The notes beneath the pieces are model-generated. The model saw only the letters and a list, made by a program, of their open reading frames with translations. It was not told where the DNA came from and did no database searches. Positions 42,339 through 51,167 of a stretch of 64,000 nucleotides of DNA are shown here, piece by piece. Every line of letters begins with the position of its first letter. The stretch's first letter is position 1. This DNA comes from Ruminococcaceae bacterium UBA7080. Lineage in GTDB: Bacteria; Bacillota; Clostridia; Oscillospirales; Acutalibacteraceae. The stretch lies in NCBI GenBank assembly GCA_002493595.1, contig DKZG01000006.1:92313-156312 (forward strand). Direction: 5' to 3'. The translations under genes were made by a program, and so were the position numbers.

Positions 42339-43895
42339 ATGAGTAGTATAATCATTCCGATTGTTGTCGGCATTGTATGTGCCGTTATTTTTGGTATAAT
42401 AGGCTTTATTCTCGGCGGCGAGCATCGCAGAAGAACAAGCGAAAAAGAAATAGGCTCCGCAACACAGGAGGCAACAAAAATAATCAATAATGCTTTATCT
42501 GAGGCAGAGTCCACAAAAAAGGCCCGCCTTGTTGAGGCAAAGGATGAAATTCACAAGCTCCGTTCGGATGCGGATAAAGAAATCCGTGAAAGAAGGAGCG
42601 AAGTTCAAAGACAGGAAACACGTTTAAATCAAAGAGAAGAATATCTTGACAAGCGTGCTGACTCTCTTGAGCAAAAAACTGAAGCTTTAGGCGACAAGCA
42701 AAAACAGCTTGATGAAAAACTACTCGAGATTGACGGCATTAAGAAAAGCCAGTTTGATATGCTGGAGCGCATATCGGGACTTACGCAGGAGGAGGCAAAA
42801 AATCAGCTTCTTGCCACACTCAGTGAAGAACTTGATACAGAAAAAAGCAAGCGTATCCTTGAATATGAACAGATGGTTAAAGACCAGAGTGATGTTTTGG
42901 CAAGAGAAATTATCGGCACTGCTATCCAGCGCTGTGCTGCCGACCATACAGCTGAAACCACTGTTTCGGTTGTTGCCCTGCCAAATGATGAAATGAAGGG
43001 CAGAATTATCGGCAGAGAAGGCAGAAATATCCGCTCTATTGAAACAATTACCGGTGTTGAATTAATCATTGACGACACTCCTGAAGCAATTACCATAAGC
43101 TCTTTTGACCCCGTCAGAAGAGAAATTGCACGCCTTACACTTGAAAGGCTTATTCAGGATGGACGTATCCATCCGACAAAGATTGAAGAGTGCTTTGAAA
43201 AAAGCACAAGAGAGGTTAATGCCACAATTAAGCAGGAGGGTGAAAAGGCTGTTCTTTCAGCAAATTGCGGCCAAATTCATCCTGAGCTTGTTAAGCTTCT
43301 CGGAAAGCTAAAATACCGCACTTCCTACGGTCAGAGCGTGCTCAAGCATAGTCTTGAGGTATCTTATATTGCCGGACTTATGGCAGCCGAGCTTGGTGCT
43401 GATGAAAGAATGGCAAGACGAGCAGGTTTGCTTCATGATATCGGCAAGGCACTCGACCATGAGATGGAAGGATCTCATATTGCTCTTGGTGTCGAATATG
43501 CAAGAAAGTATAAAGAAAACGAGAATATCGTTCACGCTATTGCAGCTCACCATGGTGAAATCGAATGCAAAACCGTTGTTGCCTGTCTTGTTCAGGCTGC
43601 AGATGCCGTTTCAGCAGCAAGGCCCGGAGCAAGAAGAGAAAATATCGAAAATTACATAAAGCGTCTGCAGCAGCTTGAAGAGATTTCAACAAGCTTTGAC
43701 GGTGTCGAAAGAGCATATGCCATCCAGGCCGGCCGTGAAGTAAGGGTTATGGTTAAGCCTAATGTAATCGATGACAGCAGAATGCCTTATGTTGCGCACG
43801 AAATTGCAAAGAAAATTGAAAGTGAAATGGAATATCCCGGACAGATTAAGGTTAATATAATCAGAGAATCCAGAGCCAGTGATATTGCAAAATAA
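42339..43895 (+). CDS. rny: Ribonuclease Y
   Basis: 518-residue membrane-anchored endoribonuclease that starts mRNA decay in Firmicutes. N-terminal transmembrane helix (3-27), long charged coiled coil (about 30-190), KH RNA-binding domain (about 205-270, MKGRIIGREGRNIRSIE) and HD domain with HDIGKALDHE at residue 366 onward. GGAGGT lies before the ATG at 42339; the upstream in-frame ATG (42294) has no site. Confidence 0.97.
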   Translation: MSSIIIPIVVGIVCAVIFGIIGFILGGEHRRRTSEKEIGSATQEATKIINNALSEAESTKKARLVEAKDEIHKLRSDADKEIRERRSEVQRQETRLNQREEYLDKRADSLEQKTEALGDKQKQLDEKLLEIDGIKKSQFDMLERISGLTQEEAKNQLLATLSEELDTEKSKRILEYEQMVKDQSDVLAREIIGTAIQRCAADHTAETTVSVVALPNDEMKGRIIGREGRNIRSIETITGVELIIDDTPEAITISSFDPVRREIARLTLERLIQDGRIHPTKIEECFEKSTREVNATIKQEGEKAVLSANCGQIHPELVKLLGKLKYRTSYGQSVLKHSLEVSYIAGLMAAELGADERMARRAGLLHDIGKALDHEMEGSHIALGVEYARKYKENENIVHAIAAHHGEIECKTVVACLVQAADAVSAARPGARRENIENYIKRLQQLEEISTSFDGVERAYAIQAGREVRVMVKPNVIDDSRMPYVAHEIAKKIESEMEYPGQIKVNIIRESRASDIAK

Positions 43896-43901
43896 AAATT
43901 C

Positions 43902-43930
43902 AAAAATGCCGGCTTATGTCGGCATTTTAT
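43902..43930 (+). terminator. Intrinsic terminator after rny
   Basis: AAAATGCCGGC (43903-43913), loop TTAT, GTCGGCATTTT (43918-43928, one G-U pair) then T-rich sequence. Confidence 0.75.
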
Positions 43931-43946
43931 TATTCGGAGGTATTTT

Positions 43947-44237
43947 ATGATAAAGCATATTGTTTGCTTCAAACTGAAAGATAACAGCGAGGAAAGCTGC
44001 AAAAAAGCAGCCGGTGTGTTTCAATCCATGCAGGGCAGGGTGCCTCAGCTCAGGAGCATTCAGGTTGGCATTGACTTTCTTCACTCTCCCCGTTCATACG
44101 ACATCATTCTTGAAACTACATTTGACAGCAAAGAGGATCTTGAAGCCTATCAAAACGATCCTTATCACTGCGAAACCGTAAAAAAATATATTCACAGTGT
44201 ACAGGAAACCTCTATCGCTGTTGACTATGAATTTTAA
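43947..44237 (+). CDS. Dabb family (stress-responsive alpha/beta barrel) protein
   Basis: 96 residues matching the dimeric Dabb ferredoxin-like fold: MIKHIVCFKLKD start, IQVGIDFLHSPRSYDIILETTFDSKEDLEAYQNDPYH core. Function unknown in bacteria. GGAGGT precedes the ATG. Follows rny across its terminator. Confidence 0.85.
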   Translation: MIKHIVCFKLKDNSEESCKKAAGVFQSMQGRVPQLRSIQVGIDFLHSPRSYDIILETTFDSKEDLEAYQNDPYHCETVKKYIHSVQETSIAVDYEF

Positions 44238-44426
44238 TAAAAAACAGATGCTTTCGCTGCGGTGTAATAGCAGAGTTTTGCTTTATCTCAAAGTTCTCTG
44301 AACCAAAAGCCGAAAGCCTTAAAAAATGCAAGTATTTCTGCATTTTTAAACTATATTTGCAAATGGAGTTCTTTTGCCAAGAAACACAAAAACTCACAAT
44401 CATTGGATTTTAAGTTAGAATAAGAT
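44238..44426. other. Structured intergenic region of unknown nature
   Basis: Contains a GC-richer stretch (44250-44320) with TTTCGCTGCGG and AAAGCCGAAAGCC-type pairing segments and a hairpin AAAAATGCA/TGCATTTTT (44322-44347) that can end the Dabb transcript. No convincing ORF. It may hold a small RNA or a decayed repeat. Confidence 0.25.
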
Positions 44427-44463
44427 AAAAAACACATAGAGCTGTGCTTTATGTGTTTTTTTT
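44427..44463 (+). terminator. Strong hairpin upstream of the polysaccharide operon
   Basis: AAAAAACACATA (44427-44438) pairs with TATGTGTTTTTT (44450-44461), T-run to 44463. Separates the polysaccharide operon from upstream transcription. Confidence 0.75.
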
Positions 44464-44551
44464 ACGCAATTACAACGAATAAGGATGGACTTCAAGCTAT
44501 GCTTTTTACTTTATCAACTTTTCCTAAGACTGTCTTTTTTATTTCCAGCAT

Positions 44552-44618
44552 TTATTTATAATATAATATATTATATATTATATTTAAGATTGACATATAC
44601 TATGCCGAATGATATAAT
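44552..44618 (+). promoter_or_regulatory. Perfect-consensus promoter of the polysaccharide operon with AT-rich upstream element
   Basis: TTGACA (44590-44595), 17 nt, TATAAT (44613-44618) and an extended -10 TGA: a full match at every scored position. About 35 bp of pure A/T with TATATTA repeats lie just upstream (44552-44587), like an UP element or an easily melted/bent site. Confidence 0.85.
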
Positions 44619-44653
44619 ATTTTTGTGTAATTTATTCAATCATGGAGGGAATT

Positions 44654-45457
44654 ATGGAAGAAAACAGAGAAATTAACATTGACTTAAGAAAAATATTTGC
44701 AATGTTAAAGAAGAAGCTTGTTTTTATTGTGCTGATTTCACTTGTCGGCGCAGCAATTGCAGGTTGCTTCACAAACTTTTTTATTGAGCCCAAATACACT
44801 GCTTCTGTAAAACTTCACGTATACAGCAGCAATGATAACAGAGTTGCTTCCAACAGTACAATCACTTCCAGCGAATTTGATGCTTCCGAAAAGCTGGTAA
44901 ACACATATCTTGTTGTTGTCGAAAGCAATACATTTACGCAAAAGGTTGCAGATAAAGTCGGAGGGGGTATTACCCGAGGTCAAATCCGCTCAATGATGAG
45001 CTGCTCTAAAATAGAAGAAACCGTAGCCTTCCAGGTTAACGTTACAAGCACTGACCCCGAACAGGCAAAAAATGTTGCAAATGCAATTGCAGAAACCTGC
45101 CCTGAGGAAATCGTAAGAATACTTAAAGTTGGCGGTGTTGAGGTTATCGACTATGCTTCAAAACCGGAAAAGCCATCCTCCCCTAATCTAAAAAAGAACG
45201 CTCTTATCGGTCTGGTTGCAGGATTTGTTCTCTCCTTTGCATTTTTCTTTATTAAAGAACTGTTTGACACAAGCGTTCATGATGAAAACGACCTTCAGAG
45301 AGAATTTGATATTCCGATACTCGGAACCATTCCTCGTCTGGTTCCTGTTACCGAAAGAACAGCTTCAAATGCAAAAACAAATCTTGAACCGCCAACTCCG
45401 GCTATAGATTTTTCAACAACAGGAAAGGAGGATGCACTCAATGAAAGCAGCAAATAA
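44654..45457 (+). CDS. Wzz-like chain-length/tyrosine-kinase modulator (YveK/CapA type)
   Basis: 267 residues with two transmembrane helices (about 20-40 and 178-198) flanking an extracytoplasmic Wzz domain, and a cytoplasmic tail. In Gram-positives it activates the partner BY-kinase and sets polysaccharide chain length. The PEKPSSPNLKKN segment before the second helix is typical. GGAGGG lies about 5 nt before the ATG at 44654. Overlaps the kinase gene by 17 nt. Confidence 0.9.
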   Translation: MEENREINIDLRKIFAMLKKKLVFIVLISLVGAAIAGCFTNFFIEPKYTASVKLHVYSSNDNRVASNSTITSSEFDASEKLVNTYLVVVESNTFTQKVADKVGGGITRGQIRSMMSCSKIEETVAFQVNVTSTDPEQAKNVANAIAETCPEEIVRILKVGGVEVIDYASKPEKPSSPNLKKNALIGLVAGFVLSFAFFFIKELFDTSVHDENDLQREFDIPILGTIPRLVPVTERTASNAKTNLEPPTPAIDFSTTGKEDALNESSK

Positions 45458-46247
45458 AAACAAAAAAAGTAAAAGAGAGGCTAAACTCTCAGGCTTTACC
45501 AGAGAGGATCAGAAGAAAATCCTCTGTGAGGAGTCCCCTTTTATTGTTAAAGAGGCCTACAACTCTATAAGAACCAATCTTCTTTTCACCCAGCAGGGCG
45601 AAAAATGTCCGGTATTTGTTGTTTCAAGCCCTAATGCAAATAACGGAAAATCAATCAACTCAATTAACATGTCCATTTCATTTGCAAAAATGGGAAAAAG
45701 AACACTTCTGATCGACGCAGATATGCGTAACCCCACTGTGCATCGTATGTTTTCAATCCCTGTAAAAAACGGTTTATCTGAAATTCTTGCCGGACTTACA
45801 GACAGTATCACTGTTTCAAAAACGGATATTGAAAATCTTTCTGTACTCACAGCGGGAAAAATACCGCCTAATCCGGCAGAACTTCTTGCATCTGCAAGAA
45901 TGGACCAGCTGCTGGAATTTGTTAAGGAGCGTTATGAGTGTGTAATCATCGACACACCGCCGATCAATATCGTAACCGACTCAACATCATTTGCATCAAA
46001 AGCAACAGGCTATATCATAGTTGTTAAAACCGAAACAACGGATATGCAGGATGTTAAAATTGCAGTTAACGCACTCAGAAGCATTAATGCACCGATTGTA
46101 GGATTTATTATGAATGATGTTACAGCATCCAACAAAAAATACTCATCCTATTACAAGAAAGGCGGCTACGGCTCAAAGTATAAATACGGATACTATAACT
46201 ACGGTTACGGTAATTACAGCTATTACGGTAACTATTATAAAAAATAA
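45441..46247 (+). CDS. BY-type tyrosine kinase (CpsD/CapB/YwqD type)
   Basis: 268 residues of the P-loop BY-kinase family: EAYNSIRTNLLF, Walker A region SSPNANNGKSINSIN, Walker A' LLIDADMRNPTVH, Walker B VIIDTPP, and a C-terminal tail with 15 Tyr residues (Y-G-K repeats) as autophosphorylation cluster. The usual PGEGKS of Walker A reads ANNGKS, though the key Gly-Lys-Ser is kept. It regulates polysaccharide polymerisation with the Wzz partner. The ATG at 45441 is 9 nt after GGAGG. Confidence 0.92.
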   Translation: MKAANKNKKSKREAKLSGFTREDQKKILCEESPFIVKEAYNSIRTNLLFTQQGEKCPVFVVSSPNANNGKSINSINMSISFAKMGKRTLLIDADMRNPTVHRMFSIPVKNGLSEILAGLTDSITVSKTDIENLSVLTAGKIPPNPAELLASARMDQLLEFVKERYECVIIDTPPINIVTDSTSFASKATGYIIVVKTETTDMQDVKIAVNALRSINAPIVGFIMNDVTASNKKYSSYYKKGGYGSKYKYGYYNYGYGNYSYYGNYYKK

Positions 46248-46260
46248 GCAGGGATGTTAA

Positions 46261-47757
46261 ATGGATAATCGTAACAAGCTTCAAAAACGATTGGAGTTTT
46301 TAGTTGAATTTTTTGCACTGATCCTTTCTAATGTATTCAGCTATATCTTTTTCACTTGTGTTATAAAAAGGATTGAAAGCTATTCAATTAACAGCTGGAC
46401 AGTATATTCAATCATTGTAACACTGTCATGCATTGTTATTTTTTCTTGCTTCTTTTCACCGATAAACTTGTTTAAAAGAAGTAAACCGAGGGAAATTGCA
46501 TCAGCACTGCGAAATTGTGTTCTTACATACAGTCTGATAGCAGTATTGCTCCTCATAACCAAAAACGAAATTATAAACTCACGTTATCTTTTCATAAGCA
46601 GCTTTGCAGGATATTGCATTTTAACCCTTTCCGGCAGATTTGTTTTAAAAAGAACATTAATAAAAAAAATCCCAAACAGCAAAATGGCTTCTATGGTCGG
46701 TGTAATAACAACAATCGAGCGTGCAAGAGAATTTGTTCCTTTGCTAAAAACCGACTGGTCAAAAAATGTTAAGGCAATTGCCTTAGTTGATACAAAATTT
46801 GAAAACGGCGTTTACAAAAAGCATATTTCAAAATCAATAGGCAGCAAAAGCATTTTAGTAGATACGGAAGAAATAGTCAGTGAAATTGACGGTGTACCTG
46901 TTGTGGCAAACCTGGATAATCTTTTCGGCTGGATAAGAACTGCTTCACTCGATGAGGTATATATCAATCTTCCTCACGGACACGAGAGTGAAGTAGCAGC
47001 ATATATTGAAGAGCTGGAAGATATGGGTATTATTGTGAATATCAATGTGCCGTCACTTGAAAAAATACTAAAAGAAAGCAAATTTGACAACCTGAACTGC
47101 GAAGTTAAGGCAAATGTGCCGATGGCGGTATTCTCTCCGGTTAATCACAATAAAACAAAATTAACCATAAAACGTTTCATTGACATAATCGGCGGTCTTG
47201 CAGGAACTATAATTTCTTTGCCGGTTATTTTAATAACCGCTGTACCGCTTTTAATTGAATCTCCCGGACCTCTGATTTTCAAACAACAGCGAGTAGGAAA
47301 GAACGGACGATTGTTTAATATCTATAAGCTTCGCTCCATGTATTCTGATGCAGAAGAAAGAAAAAAGGCTCTGATGCAGCAAAATAAAATGGATGGCTTT
47401 ATGTTTAAAATGGATAATGACCCCAGAATTACTAAGGTAGGTAAATTTATTCGTAAAACCAGCATAGACGAGCTTCCCCAATTTTGGAATGTTCTTAAAG
47501 GCGATATGAGCCTTGTAGGAACACGTCCGCCTACTATCGATGAATTCGAACAGTATGAAAGCCACCATAAAAGAAGGTTATCTCTTAATCCCGGTATAAC
47601 AGGCTTATGGCAGGTATCCGGAAGATCGGATATACAGGATTTTGAAGAGGTCGTAAAGCTTGACTGCGAGTATATTGATAATTGGTCATTATGGCTTGAT
47701 ATTAAAATACTTTTTAAAACAATCGGTGTTGTTCTGACACATAAAGGCGCAGAATAA
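46261..47757 (+). CDS. Priming sugar-phosphate transferase to undecaprenyl phosphate (WcaJ/CpsE type)
   Basis: 498 residues: about four N-terminal transmembrane helices (10-130), a Rossmann-like middle, one further helix (about 308-330) and the bacterial sugar transferase domain (FKQQRVGKNGRLFNIYKLRSMY, TKVGKFIRKTSIDELPQFWNVLKGDMSLVGTRPPT, PGITGLWQVSGRSD). Starts the lipid-linked repeat unit on the cytoplasmic membrane face by transferring a hexose phosphate. 13 nt after the kinase gene. Confidence 0.93.
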   Translation: MDNRNKLQKRLEFLVEFFALILSNVFSYIFFTCVIKRIESYSINSWTVYSIIVTLSCIVIFSCFFSPINLFKRSKPREIASALRNCVLTYSLIAVLLLITKNEIINSRYLFISSFAGYCILTLSGRFVLKRTLIKKIPNSKMASMVGVITTIERAREFVPLLKTDWSKNVKAIALVDTKFENGVYKKHISKSIGSKSILVDTEEIVSEIDGVPVVANLDNLFGWIRTASLDEVYINLPHGHESEVAAYIEELEDMGIIVNINVPSLEKILKESKFDNLNCEVKANVPMAVFSPVNHNKTKLTIKRFIDIIGGLAGTIISLPVILITAVPLLIESPGPLIFKQQRVGKNGRLFNIYKLRSMYSDAEERKKALMQQNKMDGFMFKMDNDPRITKVGKFIRKTSIDELPQFWNVLKGDMSLVGTRPPTIDEFEQYESHHKRRLSLNPGITGLWQVSGRSDIQDFEEVVKLDCEYIDNWSLWLDIKILFKTIGVVLTHKGAE

Positions 47758-47787
47758 ATCAAATAAAAAATTTCGGTGATATAAACG

Positions 47788-48912
47788 ATGAAAATTGCAA
47801 TGATCGGTCATAAAAGAATACCTTCACGCGAAGGCGGAATAGAAATTGTTGTGGATAAGCTTTCCACAGAGCTTGTTAAGCGCGGTCATTGTGTTGTGGC
47901 TTATAACCGAAAGGGACACCACGTTTCCGGCAAAGAATTTGAAAACAGTCATGTACACATTAAAGAATATAACGGGATTAAAATTAAAACCGTTTTTACA
48001 TTCGAAAACAGTAAGCTTAACGCCATTGTTTACAGCATTCTGGCAGCACTGAAGGTGTGCTTCACCCATTATGATGCAGTGCATATTCATGCTGAAGGTC
48101 CTGCTGCTGTCTGCCCTGTGTTAAAGTTCTTCGGTAAGCGGGTTATCGTAACCATCCACGGACTTGACTGGCAAAGGTCAAAGTGGGGCGGATTTGCCAC
48201 TAAATTTCTGAAATACGGTGAACGTGCCGCAGCCAAGTATGCAGATGAAATCATTGTTCTTTCAGAGAATGTAAAACAATATTTTCTTGATACTTATAAC
48301 AGAAAGACTGTTTATATCCCTAACGGAATCAACAAACCGGAACCAAAAGAGGATTCTCATATCAACAAAAAATTTGGCTTAAAAAAGGATGATTATATTC
48401 TCTTTCTCGGTCGTCTTGTTCCCGAAAAAGGTGTGCATTATCTGATTAATGCATACAAGAAAATCTATACAGGCAAAAAGCTTGTTATTGCAGGCGGCTC
48501 AAGCCACACAAGCGAGTATATGGAAAAGCTCAAAACACTGGCAAAAGACGATGACAGAATTATATTTACCGATTTCGTTCAGGGTGAACTTTTGGAAGAG
48601 CTGTATTCAAATGCATATATCTATTGTCTGCCGAGCGATTTGGAGGGTATGCCTTTAAGTTTGCTCGAAGCAATGAGCTATGGCTGCTGCTGTCTAACCT
48701 CAGATATACCTGAATGCACCGAAGTATGTGAGGATAATGCAACATATTTTAAAAAAAGCGATGAAAAGGATTTGCAAAAACAGCTTCAACTGCTTTTAAA
48801 TAATGAAGATACCGTCAAAAATTACAAACAAAATGCAGCAGATTTTATTTGCAGCAAATTCAATTGGAGTGATATAGTGAGCCAAACGCTCAATCTATAC
48901 GAAGGTGAATAA
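47788..48912 (+). CDS. Glycosyltransferase family 4 (DUF1972-type, rhamnosyltransferase-like)
   Basis: 374 residues, GT-B fold. The N-terminal MIGHKRIPSREGGIEIVVDKLS and IHGLDWQRSKWGG match the subgroup that often adds the second sugar in capsule repeats. The C-terminal half has FLGRLVPEKGVHYLI and the E-x7-E region (DLEGMPLSLLEAMSYG). Directly abuts the next gene. Confidence 0.88.
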   Translation: MKIAMIGHKRIPSREGGIEIVVDKLSTELVKRGHCVVAYNRKGHHVSGKEFENSHVHIKEYNGIKIKTVFTFENSKLNAIVYSILAALKVCFTHYDAVHIHAEGPAAVCPVLKFFGKRVIVTIHGLDWQRSKWGGFATKFLKYGERAAAKYADEIIVLSENVKQYFLDTYNRKTVYIPNGINKPEPKEDSHINKKFGLKKDDYILFLGRLVPEKGVHYLINAYKKIYTGKKLVIAGGSSHTSEYMEKLKTLAKDDDRIIFTDFVQGELLEELYSNAYIYCLPSDLEGMPLSLLEAMSYGCCCLTSDIPECTEVCEDNATYFKKSDEKDLQKQLQLLLNNEDTVKNYKQNAADFICSKFNWSDIVSQTLNLYEGE

Positions 48913-50115
48913 ATGAAAATTTTAATGGTAAACAAATTCCTGTACTCAGCCGGCGGAACGGAAACCTATATGTTCAAGCTGGGTGAGGAGCTGAAAAAAA
49001 CAGGACATCAGGTTCAGTATTTCGGAATGGAACATCCCGACAACTGTGTCGGCAATGATTTGGGCTTTTATACTCAAAATATGGATTTTCATTCATCCGG
49101 TATAAAGAAGTTTACCTATGCACTGAAAACTGTTTATTCATCAGAAAGCAGAAAAAAAATATTTGATATTCTTGAGAATTTTGACGCAGATATTGTTCAT
49201 CTGAACAATTTTAATTATCAACTGACACCATCCGTAATTTACGGCATCATCGACCATAACAAAAAAAGAAATAAAAACACTAAAATACTATATACAGCAC
49301 ATGATTATCAGCTTGTCTGCCCAAATCATATGATGAATATTCCCGCAACTATGGAGAATTGCGACAAATGCCTAAACGGAAATTATATAAACTGTATCAA
49401 GCAAAGCTGCATTCATTCATCAAAGCTTAAAAGCATTTTCGGTGCTGCCGAGGGTATGCTGTACCGAAGGTTGCATACATATAAATTCATTGATAAGGTT
49501 ATTTGCTGTTCTGAATTTATGGAAAAGCAAATAACAAGATACCCTGTATTTAAAGGAAAAACAGTCGCTATGCATAATTTCATTGCATCCATACCGCACA
49601 GAGATTATGAAAAAGAAGATTATGTTCTCTACTTTGGCAGATTTTCTAAAGAAAAAGGTATTGAAACACTTATAAAGTGTGCCGAAAACCTGCCCGATAT
49701 AAAATTTATATTTGCCGGCAGCGGTCCTCTTGAGGATAAAATCAATTCACTCAAAAATGTTACCAACGTTGGATTTCAATCGGGCGACGCATTAAATGAA
49801 TTGATTGCAAAGGCAAAATTTTCGATTTATCCTTCAGAATGGTACGAAAACTGTCCATTCTCCATTATGGAAAGCATCAGTATGTCAACGCCTGTTATCG
49901 CTTCGGATATCGGCGGTATTCCGGAGCTTGTAATAAACGGCGAAAACGGCTTGCTTTTTGAAAGCAAAAATGTAAGTGAATTAACCGAAAGCATAAAAAA
50001 ACTATGGTCTGATAATAATTTGCTTGCTAAACTGCAAAACGGCTGCACAAAGACAAACTTTGACTCCGTGAGTCAATATGCTTTTAAGTACATAAATATG
50101 ATTGAAGGAATGTAG
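48913..50115 (+). CDS. Glycosyltransferase family 4
   Basis: 400 residues, GT-B fold: N-terminal VNKFLYSAGGTETYMFKLGEEL, C-terminal YFGRFSKEKGIETLI and SEWYENCPFSIMESISMSTPVIASDIGGIPEL. The middle has cysteine-rich ENCDKCLNGNYINCIKQSC, a zinc-binding-like insert seen in some GT4 proteins. Sugar unknown. No gap to either neighbour. Confidence 0.88.
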   Translation: MKILMVNKFLYSAGGTETYMFKLGEELKKTGHQVQYFGMEHPDNCVGNDLGFYTQNMDFHSSGIKKFTYALKTVYSSESRKKIFDILENFDADIVHLNNFNYQLTPSVIYGIIDHNKKRNKNTKILYTAHDYQLVCPNHMMNIPATMENCDKCLNGNYINCIKQSCIHSSKLKSIFGAAEGMLYRRLHTYKFIDKVICCSEFMEKQITRYPVFKGKTVAMHNFIASIPHRDYEKEDYVLYFGRFSKEKGIETLIKCAENLPDIKFIFAGSGPLEDKINSLKNVTNVGFQSGDALNELIAKAKFSIYPSEWYENCPFSIMESISMSTPVIASDIGGIPELVINGENGLLFESKNVSELTESIKKLWSDNNLLAKLQNGCTKTNFDSVSQYAFKYINMIEGM

Positions 50116-51165
50116 ATGCAAAAAAACGGTAAAAAATATTACAGTGAACTTAATATTTTTCGAGCACTGATTATAATCTGGGTTGTTATAGGTCATTGCG
50201 CAGATACGGCCCAGGGAATTGCTGTATCAGCATTTGCCCATTCCTATGCATACACCTTTCATATGCCTGCCTTTTTCATTATAAGCGGTTTTCTGTTTGC
50301 GCCCAAAATCTTAAGTGCAGCTGCTCCGGCCGATAAAGGACAGCTGATTTTAAACAGACTTAAACGGCTTATTGTACCTTACCTGTTTCTTACCATGGTC
50401 TCATACATATTAAAATTCTTTTTTGAAAAGTATGCTAACAATGAGCTGCCCAAAGGAATGGATATAGCAAAGTGTATTTTTCTCGGAGTAAATAATCCAA
50501 ACGGCGGCCTTTGGTTTTTGTATGCACTTTTTGTTTTATCGGTACTGGCTGTTTTGATTCGTTTTATTCCAACCAAATGCAGTGTTATCGTTTTTGCCGG
50601 ACTGAAAATACTTACATTTTTCGTTGACATTGATATTCCGGTAATAAACTATATCTGCTTATATGGAATTTACTTTTTTGGTGGTATTTTAATGGTAAAC
50701 TGCTATGATAAAATATCCAAAAAATTAAACACCCTTGTTTGCAATAAAAAAGGATTCGTTACTCTTTCTGCAATCGTTTTGATAATGCTTACAGTCTCTT
50801 TTATTATTTCTTACTTTTACTTTAAAATCGAGAAAAATGAGTTTATTTCAACACTTATCTGCATATACAACATCATTGTATGGTATTTGCTTTCACTTCC
50901 CATTTGTAAAATAAAGCTGCTGAAAAATGCACTCTCAGCTATCGGCAATTACGGAATGGATATTTATATGATTGGCTATTATGTTCAGATTGTTATACGT
51001 GTGGTTTTAGGTACAATGCTTGGACTGCCGTTTATCATATACTCAACACTTATGTTTGTTATGGGACTGCTTGTGCCAATCCCTGTTTCAAAATATATTG
51101 TCAGAAAAGTCAGACTGTTCAGGATACTGATATTGGGTGATTTTTCAAAGAATAAGGAGTCATAA
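50116..51165 (+). CDS. Membrane acyltransferase (acyltransferase 3 family)
   Basis: 349 residues with about ten transmembrane helices. Start motif ELNIFRALIIIWVVIGHCADTA carries the family's N-terminal Arg and His, with FHMPAFFIISGFLFAPK following. Probably adds acetyl or succinyl groups to the repeat unit at the membrane. Confidence 0.87.
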   Translation: MQKNGKKYYSELNIFRALIIIWVVIGHCADTAQGIAVSAFAHSYAYTFHMPAFFIISGFLFAPKILSAAAPADKGQLILNRLKRLIVPYLFLTMVSYILKFFFEKYANNELPKGMDIAKCIFLGVNNPNGGLWFLYALFVLSVLAVLIRFIPTKCSVIVFAGLKILTFFVDIDIPVINYICLYGIYFFGGILMVNCYDKISKKLNTLVCNKKGFVTLSAIVLIMLTVSFIISYFYFKIEKNEFISTLICIYNIIVWYLLSLPICKIKLLKNALSAIGNYGMDIYMIGYYVQIVIRVVLGTMLGLPFIIYSTLMFVMGLLVPIPVSKYIVRKVRLFRILILGDFSKNKES

Positions 51166-51167
51166 TA

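Noticed and set aside
44485..44676. 63-codon hydrophobic ORF before the polysaccharide operon
   Set aside because: It runs through the perfect promoter and into the Wzz gene in another frame, with no spaced ribosome site.
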